Below are positions 31,170-42,086 of a stretch of 64,000 bases of DNA, piece by piece; position 1 is the stretch's first letter; every line of letters starts with the position of its first letter. Origin of the DNA: Lentinus brumalis (Eukaryota > Basidiomycota > Agaricomycetes > Polyporales > Polyporaceae); the NCBI GenBank assembly GCA_001792895.1, contig MARA01000004.1, positions 868,001-932,000 of the forward strand, written 5' to 3'. The position numbers and the translations under genes were made by a program. The notes under the pieces were generated by a model, which was not told where the DNA came from, searched no databases, and was given only the letters and a program-made list of their open reading frames with translations.

Positions 31170-31868
31170 ACCCTTATTCCTCTAACGACTCCCTTCTCCC
31201 TTTGCCCTTCTCACGACTCACGCTTTGTTCCGCCCACCTAACCGCACAAAACCACACACATTGAATGCTCCTTGTCTCTGGGTTTATGGCTTTCATGACT
31301 TCATTCACGCGACTACGGTCACCGTCACAAGTTTTCTTACAACACCTTCTAATATTGGACGTTCACCGCTACTAATTGTCACTGCTTGCTTCTCCACCCT
31401 GCACGAACTTCATTGGGCTTATGTTTTCCGGCTCCGATGTTTCAGACTGCGGTTCTTGTTGTACCTTTTTGGCCTCCACTGTATCCATAACGTTCCTCAG
31501 GGTTGGTACCATTAGGTACGCCCTATGACCTGTAGCCTCAGACCACGTTCTCGTAGCCCCCTCGTGGGATAATGTGTAGCCTTGCTTGATATACACTGTC
31601 TTGTCTTACCCGAGTGCATTGCATGCCTGCCTGCTTTGTCTGCTGCTTTGAACAAGATCGTGCGGAGCAATGATCCAGGGACGTAACCGGATTCAGCATT
31701 CTGCAGTGCGCCTTGTGTCGAAGTGAACGCATAGAGCGTCAAGGACATAAGTAGTCTGTTTCAAGGATCCGTGTATTATAGAGGGTATAGAACATGGTGG
31801 GTCTTGTTCGCCACAACGCGCTGTTGCCATGTAGGATGTGCATGGTGCCCCTTGTCCAGAGATGCCGG
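31170..31868. other. Intergenic, convergent 3' regions
   Basis: Lies between the 3' ends of the esterase (plus) and Nudix gene (minus). No gene seen. Confidence 0.5.
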
Positions 31869-32992
31869 TCACAGTTTCGCAGGCTGTGAGAACGCATGCT
31901 CCTCGATCTCGGTGAATATATCGAAATTCCGCTCCAGGAAGATCTGCGTAGCAGCCTGCAATGTCTGCGATGAGTCTGTCTGCCTCCCAGACTGCACAAA
32001 TCAAAGCTTACCCCTCCTTGGCCGAATCTCACGCGAGATCGGTGGCGTCTTCCAGGTGATCCCCGCGAGTCTCGTCGCCTTCGTAGGTCAATACGCTGAA
32101 CCCCTCAGCCTGTGCCGCTGCGTCTTGTAGTGCACGCGGGTTGATCACCATGCGTCCAAACGCGCCCTGCGACAGGGTCCGCACTCGATCGCGTTGCTCT
32201 ACAGTATTCTGCGTGCCCTGGAGTACCTCCGCAAGCGTCTTGAGAAGATACAACTGAGGCGGGAACAAGGAGATGCGCTGCGCATAGAACTCCTCGAGCG
32301 CCTTTGCAGGGTGGAGAAAGCGTGCCTCGATGACCTCCTGGCCGCCGTCGGGGGTGGGAAGCCGTTCTTGCTTGTCCCCTGAGGAGAACCCAGCAGGCCG
32401 CGCCTCGTCCAGGAAGGTAACGTAGAACCGTGTGTCGAAACGTCTGCCCGGGGTGAAAAGGACCGAAAGCGATCAGAGGTGTTGTGTCAGTTGCCATGGG
32501 AGTAGGTTTTGTGCTGCGTTCATAGGACGTACTTCGGAAGGGGCGCCGGTGTTATCCACCGAGTGAAAGGCAGGAGGCCCTCAACGTAAGGTTTCAGGTT
32601 GTGTTGTGACAGGAAGTCGCGGAAGAGACGCTTCTGCGCGTGAATTGCCTCGCGCGCCGCATCTAGCTCGGCATTGCTAGGGATCTTTGAACTTGAGGGA
32701 TGAACAAGGAGCAGGCCAGACTCCTCGAATAGCTCGCGTATAGCTGTGAAGGGAAGCCCTTGGCCGTCGTCCTGTTTCTTGTCGTAGTTCCCGCCTGGAA
32801 AGACCTTTGAGAATATATGAGTACTAACGGTAGATGTCCCGAAGAACTGCTACTGACGTGTGCATTTGCAAAGGCCGTTGACTTTGGATTCCTGTGGACG
32901 AGCAGAATCTCGTTACGGCTGTTCACAACGATGACCGTTGCAGACGGCCTTGGAATGACCGGGACAGACTTCCCCTGCATTGAGCTCGACAT
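31869..32992 (-). CDS. Nudix hydrolase, NUDT19-like, with a probable C-terminal frameshift
   Basis: Likely peroxisomal or mitochondrial acyl-CoA/nucleoside diphosphatase. Start ATG 32990-32992 (MSSSMQGKSVPVIPRPSATV); an upstream Met at 33100 is possible. The Nudix fold begins VIVVNSRNEILLVHRNPKS. The Nudix box is split by an insertion as in NUDT19: FPGGNYDKKQDDGQGL then TAIRELFEESGLL. RFDTRFYVTFLDEARPAGFS and FLHPAKALEEFYAQRISLFP follow. The first stop in frame is at 32029-32031. However, shifting one base at a CCCC run (32061-32064) opens PGRRHRSRVRFGQGG, which splices to AATQIFLERNFDIFTEIEEH and a stop at 31869-31871. That tail looks like the authentic end, so either the copy or the assembly has a 1-base deletion. 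Confidence 0.85.
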
Positions 32993-33404
32993 CGTGTGCG
33001 TTGTGCGCAGTTTCGGACGATGGTGCGCAGACAAAACGATGTTATGGCTTCGTGTGTTCACCACCGGCCCTCGGATGCGACCGAGCCGGAGAGTGATCAT
33101 GGTGATGGTGGGGAAGAACAGGAGGCTGTGCCTTACCCCGCATCTCCGCTAGTGGCACCGGTACCGGGTAAAAGAGATGTGGCGCACATCGTGTCCGCCG
33201 TACTCCGGACAATCCTGTTCTTACAGTACGTGTTCATACTACATACATCGCTCACCAGGAAACGTGTATGATGTTCAGATAGTCCGGAAGACTGTCAGAA
33301 CGACTGGGAGCTATATGTGAACGCTCCTCGGCATTTGACGACGTCTGCGGACTCCTCAGATGTCATAGCGCTTCCCTATTCTACAGTCGACAGTCGCCCC
33401 TGGG

Positions 33405-35295
33405 CTACGATGGTGGCAATCCCCTCACGACGTCTTTCCACGACTGGCACGGATTCAACACGATATCCGACAGATGACCGTACGAAATCACTCACCGCAT
33501 GTTTCGCATCACGGAAGTCCTCGTGGGTGTTCGCGATGTGTAGCAGATACCTAGCTAGTTTTGCCAATTCGCGGTCTGCCATCGCTGCTTGCGTGTGCGC
33601 ATTCTTGAATGCCGAGATCTTCAAGCCTTCCTTCGGGTTGAGCGCAAAATTCCGTCCCTGGTTATTGGTTTACCGACATGTCAATCGGGCGGGACCTCGG
33701 TCTGAGAATAGACCAACTCACGAGATCATCTATGTGTATGGTATTTTTCGCGGAGCTGGTGATGTATTTCAAACCTTGAGCATCGGTCGGTTCGAAGCAT
33801 TGAAAGAACTCACTACTGCGGGAAGTGGTTCCAGATGATCTGGAGGGCCTTGACCGAGTGCTTGTAAGGCTTCCCGTCCTTTGTGGAGAACACCGTGAAC
33901 ATGCACGTCTTGTCCAGGACTGTATGCGTTCCAGACGAGTCACGGTGTGAACAAAGTGTCGTCAAGAGCCGGCACGTACCGAATGATATCTGTCGCGTCT
34001 ATTCATCAGACGTAAAGCTTGGTAAGAAAGCCAGCGTGGAACCTACCTTGTAGTTACGCACACCACCAAGCATGCCTAGTTCAACGAGTTTCGTCTCCAA
34101 CCAGATCCAACTTGTTTGGGACCTACGAGCGTGTCGTGAGCGTTGTGGTGGATGGCTAATGCTAGATGTGCGTACCAGATACAGACATCGTAATGTGGGT
34201 ATACAGCTTCAAGGAACTCGTGAAGACCGGGTCTTGCACACTCCTGAGGGGGTAGTGCGCCAGAGGTAAGAGGCTTCGTATCCAAAATGGCTGCAACAGC
34301 TCGAAGTCTCAGCTACGGGAAAGGGCAGGACGACCGCCACCTACTATAATCTATGTCCAGAACGAGCAATCGCTTCCCCTCGCGTAGAGGGTTAATGATG
34401 TTGATGTTGAGCTTCTTCGTGTGTTCTTGCACCTTCCGCCGATTCCGTTTGTCGTTTATGTAACTGGCGGCTGCGGCAGGGTTTGCGCTGAAGTCCACGT
34501 CGAGATCATTGATAACGTCGGGAAGGAATTCGAGTTCTGCAAAGGCAGAGTACATCAGCAATCGAAAAAATTCAGTCCTGGCAGCTTTACCGTGAGGATC
34601 CTTGATCTCGTGTCCTTGAGGCGTACCGACGAGAGTGAACTTCTTGCCACTGACTAGCTTGAGGTCACCGCTGCGTATGTGGCCGATCTGTGTCAGTACA
34701 CATAGAATGGGGTCCCTGCTATGGGACGTACATTCTCTCATCGTCTGCTGGCAGCTTTCCTTTCACGAGCCCGAGTATCTTCTGGCGCTCCGGAGGAACG
34801 TCGGTGAGGCTCATGAGAGAGGCCTTCAAGTCATAGACCCTACGAAACGTCAACAACGGAGGTAAAGAAGACATCAAAATCCACACAAACCTATCGGACT
34901 CCGCTATATCCAGGGTGAAGGGTTTGCCACTCCATGTGAACTGTAAGTGGGTCCAATTCTCGTCCTGTCCCGGCACCGCAGGATCAACCTGTAAGCATGA
35001 CCTAAGTACCTTGAAAAGAAAGATCACGGCAGGGATCTCGGCGTTTCGGACGGGCCAAAAGGCGTGCTATTGCCGCGCGAGGTAACCTTTCAACCGCCTT
35101 TTGTCCCGTTTCGAGCAAAACGAGACAAAAGGAAACCTCGGACGGCGTATTTACCTCGACTTTTCGCCCGTCTGAAACGCTGAGATCCCCGCCGTGGATC
35201 GTGGTTTTAACGACAGTCTCACTCACCTCAGCGGTGACAGTCGTCGTGGTGGCGACAGCGCCATGCTCGACCTGAGATAGTCCATCGGAGCTCAT
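33405..35295 (-). CDS. UBLCP1: Ubiquitin-like domain-containing CTD phosphatase
   Basis: HAD-family phosphatase with an N-terminal ubiquitin-like domain. In animals it dephosphorylates nuclear proteasomes. Start ATG 35293-35295 (MSSDGLSQVEHGAVATTTTV). The Ubl part is LQFTWSGKPFTLDIAESDRF with LKLVSGKKFTLVGTPQGHEI. The catalytic motif is assembled over an intron (GTAGGT donor near 34346): LLVLDIDYT-ILDTKPLTSG, i.e. DxDx[T/V]. CARPGLHEFLEAVYPHYDVC, WSQTSWIWLETKLVELGML, KNTIHIDDLGRNFALNPKEG and KISAFKNAHTQAAMADREL follow. The end is KHASWKDVVRGLPPS*, TAG 33405-33407. There are about ten exons, all joinable. Confidence 0.93.
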
Positions 35296-35563
35296 GCTGC
35301 GATCCTAGTAAAGTATGTGGCTATGCGATGTGCTGCGTCCAAGAGCCCTTGATGCTGAGGTCAACGAGGAGACTTCACAGAAAGTTACAGTTCTCAGAAG
35401 TTGCAATCACGGAAATGACGAGACAAGCAGTGGTCGTGGCTGGTTGCGGGGTTGTGGTTGACTTGAACACGCGGGGCCTCGCGGGGCAGTAGGCACTCGA
35501 TCATTCGAGATCTCAGATCGGATGCATAGGCGCCTGGGCGGCGATTCGTGTTCCACCTTCAAG

Positions 35564-35582
35564 TGGGGACCCGCAACGCCCG
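35564..35582 (+). repeat. Left terminal inverted repeat of the unassigned transposon
   Basis: TGGGGACCCGCAACGCCCG, 18 of 19 bases matching the inverse of 40583-40601. Preceded by CTTCAAG. Confidence 0.85.
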
Positions 35583-35644
35583 TAAGCGTTTTGGGACGCT
35601 GAGTCAGCAGACGCCCGCTCAGGGGATGGTCGCGTTTCACCTCC

Positions 35645-35690
35645 CAGGACAAGCGAGACGCGGGTACGTGATCGCGTCTCGCTTGTCCTG
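35645..35690. repeat. 18-bp perfect hairpin inside the left end
   Basis: CAGGACAAGCGAGACGCG (35645-35662), 10-nt loop, CGCGTCTCGCTTGTCCTG (35673-35690). It lies 62 bp inside the left terminal repeat and 130 bp beyond the stop of the transposase-like gene. It may be a binding site or a transcription stop. Confidence 0.9.
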
Positions 35691-35822
35691 CTGCTCGTCC
35701 TCGACTGCGACACCTGCGAACTCAGCCTCAAGACGACAACGGCAACATACAGTCGAGGTATATTCGATTACTATATACTGTGCTGTACTGTCAATGACAG
35801 ATTTACGACATAACTATGACAA

Positions 35823-38800
35823 TCAATCCGTGCTTCGGTCCAGTTTCCCAGGTTCGTTCCGCTCTATCGCCTCAAGCAGCGCCGCGAGTTTCTCCGGCTT
35901 GTTCCCCATCCTCGACTTCGGCGGCACGGTACCATCCCCATAGACTTTCTTGTACACGTCGAGCTGGTCCTGCAAGTCTACTTTCTTCAGCTTTGCAAGC
36001 TCGCGCACCTTGAAGACCAGTGGGATCCTCCGCAGCCTCGCCTTCTCCTCCTTCTCCCGCCTCTCCTTCTCCTCTCTCTCTCGCGCTTTCTCCTTGGAGG
36101 CAGCAAGGGCATGCTCAATCAGCTCTTGACGACGTTTGGCCTCGTGTCCACTGGAATCAAGGGCTCAGGCGGCAGCGCGGAGATGCTTCTCATCCTCCTC
36201 ATGGCACAGGTAAGTCGCCATGAACTCCTCGGTGTCATCGGACTCGAATGCCTTGAGCGCGTTGAAGTACGCGAGTGTACCGTTGGGATTGTGCCTCCGC
36301 CACACGTGGTACGCACCCAGCGCGCCCTCATTATGATCGTTTGTGGGGAGGATGTAGGCGGCATCGAGCTCAGCTTCAGAAGCTTGGTCAATCGCACCGC
36401 CCGCTGCGAATTCAACGGTGAACTTGTCCCAGGTGCGAAGCGCGCCCTTCAGGAACCCGACCAGTATCTCACGCAGATGGGGAGCCTTGGAGCGGCTTGC
36501 TGGATGGCTATGAACACCTCGGGACGTTCCATTCCCGGCCATCCAGTGATCCAGTCTCGTATGTGGCGTAAGCCGCAAGAAGAAGGTCCGGATTTCCGAT
36601 GAGCCTCTGCACATGGGCCTTGAGCTTCTCATGGAGAGGGCCGAGCTTGAGGCCGTTCTGATGGACACGTGCAACGTGCATGTACGGGTGCGTGACAGCT
36701 TCAGCATAGAGGGCGAGGACAGCTAGCTCTGTCAGGGTAGCGGGGTCCTGGAGGCCGTTGTAGACATTTTGTTCGATGTTTGTGAGGCCAGGGGATTGCT
36801 TCCGATCACGAACGAACTCGAGGAAGCTCAGGTAGTACTCTCGGTTGACCAGCAGCTCGGCGGCAGCGGCGCAGTAGGATTGGTAGCGGGTATTACTAGT
36901 GTCGGGGAAGCGGACACCATGCCGCTTCAGGAAGTGCTGGAAATAGTACACATAAGTGTCATGTTGCCCCTTCTTATCGTCCTTGTTATTGAAGATTGCT
37001 CCCGCGAGACTGACAAGCTTGACAGCGCCCCGTGTAGATGCCTCTAGTGCCCGAAGTTCCGCAGGTGATAACCCCTCGGGACAGGCAAGTGACGCCGTGG
37101 CAAGAGCATCTGGGTCGACGTCTCGAAGAGTCGACGCATTGTCCTTGTTTGCAAGAAGGATAGGTGGAGTGAGTTCGTGTTCTTCCCATGTGGTCGACAT
37201 TGCAGCCGTGCCCCCTTTGACACTATTCAAATCCTTGTGCATAGCGCAGCCAAGGCGCAGGAACAGGTCAAGAGGGCGACGCTCCTCGCTTGGCAATGCC
37301 TCGTACAGCTCCTTGCCCACATCCTCGACAGCGCGGTTGAAGTGGTCGGTGTACACAGTCATACGAGCCTCGGAGGTCATGATGGCCCAGCAGCCACCTC
37401 CGCCAACAGCGTCCACCGATGCAGCAGTTGAGCGAAGAATAAGCTGGGACATTTGAGGGGATGGTGTAGCCCCGGAGCCGAGGAACGTGCGAGCCAATAG
37501 AAGACATGTCATCTCCTGCTTCCAGGCGATGAGCAGCTGAACTGTCTTGAGCTGATCTGCCGCATGGTCCCCACCAGCTCCCTTCAGCTTAACAACACAC
37601 TCCAGGACATCGAGGACGTTCCTGTTGCGCCTCGCAAAGGGGGATGCGCTGTAGGCGACAGTGAGGTTGTGCAGCTTGCCTTGCCAACCGTGAAGTTGAG
37701 TCTCGCTCGTGTGGTCGACGCTGGAGTCAACCGCAAGGAAGCGGTTTTTGGGAACGAGTGCGGGGGAGGGATCATGAGCGTCTCCATAGCGTTCCGGTGC
37801 GTGTACGATCATGAATCGTGCCTCCATGTTGACATGTCGGTCAGTGGTCGCATCGCTGCTCACGGTGAAACCTGGACGCAATAAAATTGGTGAGTCTGCC
37901 TCTGAGATGCTCATTATAGCTGAGAACTCACTTGGTGACTGCTTGAGCTCGTATTCAAGCTGAATGTCGTACGCTATCTTCCTTTCCAGAACCGCCCGCT
38001 GAACTGTACGCCCGCTCATCCTATCTGGAACAGATATTCCGAACGCAGCTCCGACCTTCTGGACCAGCCGACCAACCTTCGACTGGGAACAGCCCGATCG
38101 GATGAGCATGCCGGCCAGGGCTCGTGCCTGTGACGTGTAGATCCCTTTCTTCCTCAAGCGAAAGGTAAGCGGTCGAGTCTTTGCCTGTTTGACTCTATCT
38201 GCAAGCCGCTTGGGGAACCTAGCGCAGAGCCTCTCGAGCGTCCGAATGCAGCGATGGCAGAGGCGCAGATCCGTGCGCAGCTCGGTGTTCACATTTCCAA
38301 CCCGGGCAAGCACCACCTCCGCATCTCTCCGGGTGAGTTCCTCCTTCCGTGCTGCCTCTTGCTGGTTCTTCATCATCTTCTTCACAGTCTTCTGTACCCG
38401 ACTGAACTCTCCAATACGCTTTCGCATCAGCTCCAAGCCCTTCTGCGCGCGTGCGAGCTTCCGCCGGTCATTGTGGTGCTGGGACTTGTACTTGGCAACA
38501 AGCCGACGAAGGTGTGTGTTCTCGCGCTCGTGCTTCACGACTTGGCAGGCATATTGGTCATGGGCATGCTCAGCCTGGCGTAGCTTCTCTTGACAGGCTG
38601 CCAACAATACTGTAGACATTGCGGTTATGGCCTAAATCCAGGTGACTTGAAGGTGAGCACGCTGTCTATTCAAATCTCCTGTACTCACCTGTTTGGGCGC
38701 AGGGAGAATATTCTCCTTCTTCTCATCCCGCTCACGGTGTCTTCGCGAACTATTTAAAGCTTCGATTGCCTTTTTGCGCGCAGGGCTGCGTGTTTTGAGT

Positions 38801-38829
38801 ACATATCTTGTCCGCGAGGCACTGCCCAT
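35823..38829 (-). pseudogene. Transposase-like gene of a recurrent, unnamed basidiomycete family; degraded
   Basis: Exon 1 (ATG 38827-38829, MGSASRTRYVLKTRSPARKK) joins over an intron (about 38634-38689) to a long frame. Order: basic start; long coiled coil (ARAQKGLELMRKRIGEFSRV); a DNA-binding-like helical part (SQARALAGMLIRSGCSQSKV, MSGRTVQRAVLERKIAYDIQ); an RNase-H-like strand with SSDATTDRHVNMEAR (37840-37863); DSSVDHTSETQLHGWQGKL; GAGGDHAADQLKTVQLLI; and GCAMHKDLNSVKGG (37231-37253), a C-x2-H of the sort seen between the second Asp and Glu of many DDE transposases. The tail is Lys/Glu-rich, then VRELAKLKKVDLQDQLDVYK. Two 1-base losses (about 36529 and 36484) and a TGA at 36165-36167 interrupt it. 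DDE residues are inferred only. Confidence 0.72.
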
Positions 38830-39820
38830 TGATGCTGACTTGACTCGGAGTGCTGACTCTGTACAGATTTCTGGTCTTATATCCTGGGTTATGAATGAGC
38901 TAACACCTACTACACACTGTTAGGTTGCACACCTGTACCTTGTACCCAGCTCAAACACTCCAGGAGCGAGTAGCCTCCTGGTTACCAGCACACGGAGGGC
39001 TCCCGAAAGTGCGTCGCCATCACGTGACCCGGGTCGCGCGTCGGTGGCTGCTCGCGCGACGCGCGCGCGTCCTTGCGCGCCCATACTGAGAATCCGCGAC
39101 GGATTCCCCCTCAGCCCCAGTGAGAACCGTCCCTATTCTGTTCAATTTCAAGCTAGGAGGATATAGGGTAAGCTAGGTTTATCTGGGCTGCTCGTCGGAA
39201 GACCGCATAGACTGACAGCTCCTTCCATTCTAGGCTTCATGTTGCCTACTGTTGGAGCACGAACTCAAGACGACCTTGTCCACTTTCCGCAACTGCACGT
39301 CGCGATGTGCACAAGTTTCGCCCATCGAGTGCGCATTCGCACAACCGACGCGTTGATAAGTTGCAACTGCCCTCTGAACAGACGTCAGTCCCTCTGTTAT
39401 GTAAGCGCCATGATCTGGTCAAGTTCGACCGTTCGGGCCCTCGCCTGCAGTGTTCCTCTCTCTCACCACCATCATCTCTGCCTGTGTATCTGCACCTTGC
39501 CTCCTCCTCACGTTCTCTCGTCGCGCTCGCGAGGTCTTGCCAACAGACAGCCATAGAAATTGAAGCAAGTTATTAAGTAAGTAGTCCGGATGCCCTTGTG
39601 ATGTCGCTGACGTCACGGCGCGCATATAGGGACTCCGTATGAGTGGCCCCATCCCTATGGGAGAACGCTTGGTGAGTCGCCCAGAGTCTCTGGAGGTCCG
39701 GCGTTGTTGACGTGGAGGAATTGGGTTGGACGTGCAGGCAGTGGGATTGCAGGTGAGGCTTTCGTAGCTCTGACGGATCGATACTCAGCTGAACGTCGCA
39801 CTCACAGCCTTCCCGGGGAC

Positions 39821-39933
39821 GGACATCGCGAGCGCGGTACTCGGACGCGGCAACGGACATTGCGAGCGCGGCACTGGGGCACAGCGCAGACGACGCTTGG
39901 GCGCGGCGATGGACGTCGCGAGCACGACACTCC
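39821..39933. repeat. Three dispersed copies of a 23-bp GC-rich repeat
   Basis: GGACATCGCGAGCGCGGTAC-type units at 39821-39843, 39855-39877 and 39911-39933, imperfect, inside the nested non-autonomous element. Confidence 0.75.
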
Positions 39934-40107
39934 GGCGTGGCGGAGCACCTCGCAAGCACGGTGAGTGCCAGTTTTTGGTGCACTGGAGGGGTGGGCTGGG
40001 TACCTGGAGGGCGGGTTAAGTATGAGCATAGCTATACGTGTATATGACGATATGTGTCAATATATTATTCCAATTCTTCCTACACACCAGTAGCGTTGAG
40101 TAGACCG

Positions 40108-40200
40108 TAATAGATCTGCTCATGTGGAGCCGGTTGGAATCATATAGGGAGGTCTATAAAACCGGGACAATTTTGTATTGTCGTCTATGCAGATCTATTA
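40108..40200. repeat. 12-bp inverted repeat near the right end of the nested element
   Basis: TAATAGATCTGC (40108-40119) and GCAGATCTATTA (40189-40200) with 69 nt between them. The region also holds an AT-rich TATAAAA. Confidence 0.75.
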
Positions 40201-40582
40201 TGGGCTATTCAAGTGCTCAGCATAGCTTATAATACACGGTAATCGTTCGTAATAGGTCCGATTTTCACTGGGCCTCAGCCCTGTACGATCTCCCTCTGAA
40301 ACTTTCTGCGCTCAACTCTTGGTAGTAGGCATGATGTTTTCGCCGTTGTATATCATCATTTCCTTGGTATTCTCGCAGTGCAAGAGTGTGAACCACATTC
40401 ATTGACTCGATAGTCGCGTTTTCTGAACGCTCAGAACATTCCGACATCTGTACACTACTGAGAAGACACGAGACTTTGACCTTAACGCGTCAGTTACACC
40501 TGCCAGCCTTCCCGGATTTTGTACGACCAGCTCCAGGGAGCGCCGGGCAGGGGACAAACATGGACAAACATCAGAGAGCCTG

Positions 40583-40601
40583 CGGGCATTGCGGGTCCCC
40601 A
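40583..40601 (-). repeat. Right terminal inverted repeat of the unassigned transposon
   Basis: CGGGCATTGCGGGTCCCCA, inverse of 35564-35582 with one mismatch. Followed by CTTCAAG at 40602-40608. Confidence 0.85.
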
Positions 40602-40873
40602 CTTCAAGTTTAAACTTCAAAGCTTTACGCACACAATATGTACGGACTCCAGATTCGAATAGCTAGGTACACATAGGGAGAGATACTCGGAATATGATAC
40701 AACAAACTCATCTTCGACGTGATACAGTGCGCTACGGCGAGCTCTAACTTCTCAGGCATGAAATACCTCAGTTCTCAAGATTGGCGACCGTTTCCGCAAC
40801 AAGATTCAAAGCAAAAAGCGAAGAGGGGGCTGATACACATGTGAGATAGTGCAGCACAGCAGAGACGCATATA

Positions 40874-41882
40874 TCACTTACTTGAGCTTACCCTACGTGA
40901 GCCTGAAGACTGCTTGGGAGGGGTGAGAATGAAGCTGGTCTCGTGGAACTCCCATCCGGCTGGTACCGCGACTGTGGTACGGCTGTTAACCTGTTGTGAC
41001 AGCAAATAAGAAAAATACTCACCATTCACTACTTGCTCGGCGGTCAAGCCTAGGTACACTTGGACGAGCGGCAGGGGAATGGAGGTGTAGGCTTTGGCAA
41101 GTAGGTTGAAGGTCTTCTTGCGGAACGCCTCTGTCGATACATAAGAAGTCAATGAAACCTGGCGCATGTACCGTCGACATGAAATACACACCGACGAATG
41201 CCGTGACCATCCCGGCCAAGACCTGCCCAAGAGGCTGGACAGAGAAGCCAGGATCCGATACAAGCTGATGCAGCTGCTCCGCTCTAGTATAGATGTTCGT
41301 GTATTTCCGCTCCGATACGGAGGATAATAGGCTAAAAAGGCCTTGAACCAGGGGCAACGAAGTCAACGTCGCAGGCAATCGCGTCAGTACATGACGAGCT
41401 GGAGGGCTATGGGAGCGAATTGAGCGCGATGCGTACACTCTCACGAGTGGCGACGGCGTACACTTCGTCAACAATCAGATAGGCCAGCACCAACGGCGCA
41501 ACTAGAAGCAGTCTTGCAGGAGATTTGTCCTGGTCTGCCTGCATATCGGTCACAATGAGTATGGCGATGCGATTGCACGGGACCAAAGTATTGATTGGAA
41601 ACATACCGACTGATCCCCTCGCTCTGCGACCTCGATCAGGTCCCGTATGCTCCCAGATCGCGCGAGGTCCGCGATGCTCGGGAATAGCAGCTCATATGAG
41701 GACTTTGGAGTGGCTGGACTTGCTATCGGGGGCTGTGGCTGCTCAGTTGCAGGCTGGGCGAGAACAGGAGCTGCCGCGGGTTCGACGGTGGCGGGTGCAG
41801 CCTGCGGTGGTGGCAGAGTGGTCCGCGCAGCGTCTTCAATTTCTGTCGCGCTTGATGGTGGAGGAGTAGGCGGTCCAGTCAT
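40874..41882 (-). CDS. CSN8: COP9 signalosome subunit 8 (CSN8/PSD8/eIF3K domain)
   Basis: PCI-domain subunit of the COP9 signalosome, which removes Nedd8 from cullins. Start ATG 41880-41882. The N-terminus is Pro/Ala-rich (MTGPPTPPPSSATEIEDAAR), then SSYELLFPSIADLARSGSIR, a helical stack (LVAPLVLAYLIVDEVYAVAT, LTRLPATLTSLPLVQGLFSL), and the winged-helix core FRKKTFNLLAKAYTSIPLPL followed by VQVYLGLTAEQVVN, characteristic of CSN8. The C-terminus has VPAGWEFHETSFILTPPKQ, stop TGA 40874-40876. About six exons. Its start is 204 bp from the divergent NECAP gene. Confidence 0.83.
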
Positions 41883-42086
41883 CCTTGCGTGTTTCTATAT
41901 TGTAGGCCGCGATGTACACGGAATCCGTTGAATGAGGAGGAGGCGAGGATGGCGTACGCGTAGACGCCCATGCTGGTCATACATAATTGGGCGCCTCCGA
42001 GATGCACGGCGCGCTGTGAGGCTGTTCCAGACCTAGACTTGCCTCCCTTCGTCCACGTACCTCTTGTCGTCTGGTTATTCGTCAGT
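41883..42086. promoter_or_regulatory. Divergent promoter region between CSN8 and NECAP
   Basis: 204 bp between the two start codons must hold both core promoters. No clear TATA box. Confidence 0.55.

Larger units (their letters stand above)
39116..40272. mobile_element. Non-autonomous Tnp2-type element (1157 bp) nested in the unassigned transposon
   Basis: Left end CCCAGTGAGAACCG (39116-39129). The right end, read inward, is CCCAGTGAAAATCG (40259-40272). These match each other at 12 of 14 bases and match the big Tnp2 element's CCCAGTGAGAATCG at 13 of 14 each. A perfect 7-bp direct repeat CCTCAGC flanks it (39109-39115 and 40273-40279). There is no credible coding region inside. It probably moves using a Tnp2 transposase in trans. 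Confidence 0.85.
35564..40601 (-). mobile_element. Unassigned DNA transposon, 5038 bp, with coiled-coil transposase-like gene
   Basis: Ends: TGGGGACCCGCAACGCCCG (35564-35582) and its inverse with one mismatch, CGGGCATTGCGGGTCCCCA (40583-40601). Both are flanked by the 7-bp direct repeat CTTCAAG (35557-35563 and 40602-40608). The boundary is slightly ambiguous, since a TIR starting GTGGGG with a 5-bp TTCAA repeat also fits. The only gene is the broken transposase-like 35823-38829. A second element (39116-40272) has inserted between that gene's start and the right end. I cannot place the protein in a named superfamily. Confidence 0.82.

Noticed and set aside
34313..34350. Possible frame break in UBLCP1 after LVLDIDY
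   Set aside because: A GTAGGT donor right after TAT A gives DIDYT-ILDTKPL over a short intron, restoring the catalytic motif.
39239..39556. Plus-strand 105-codon frame inside the nested element
   Set aside because: His/Cys/Leu-rich with no homologous pattern. Similar lengths are open on the opposite strand, as expected by chance in GC-rich DNA.
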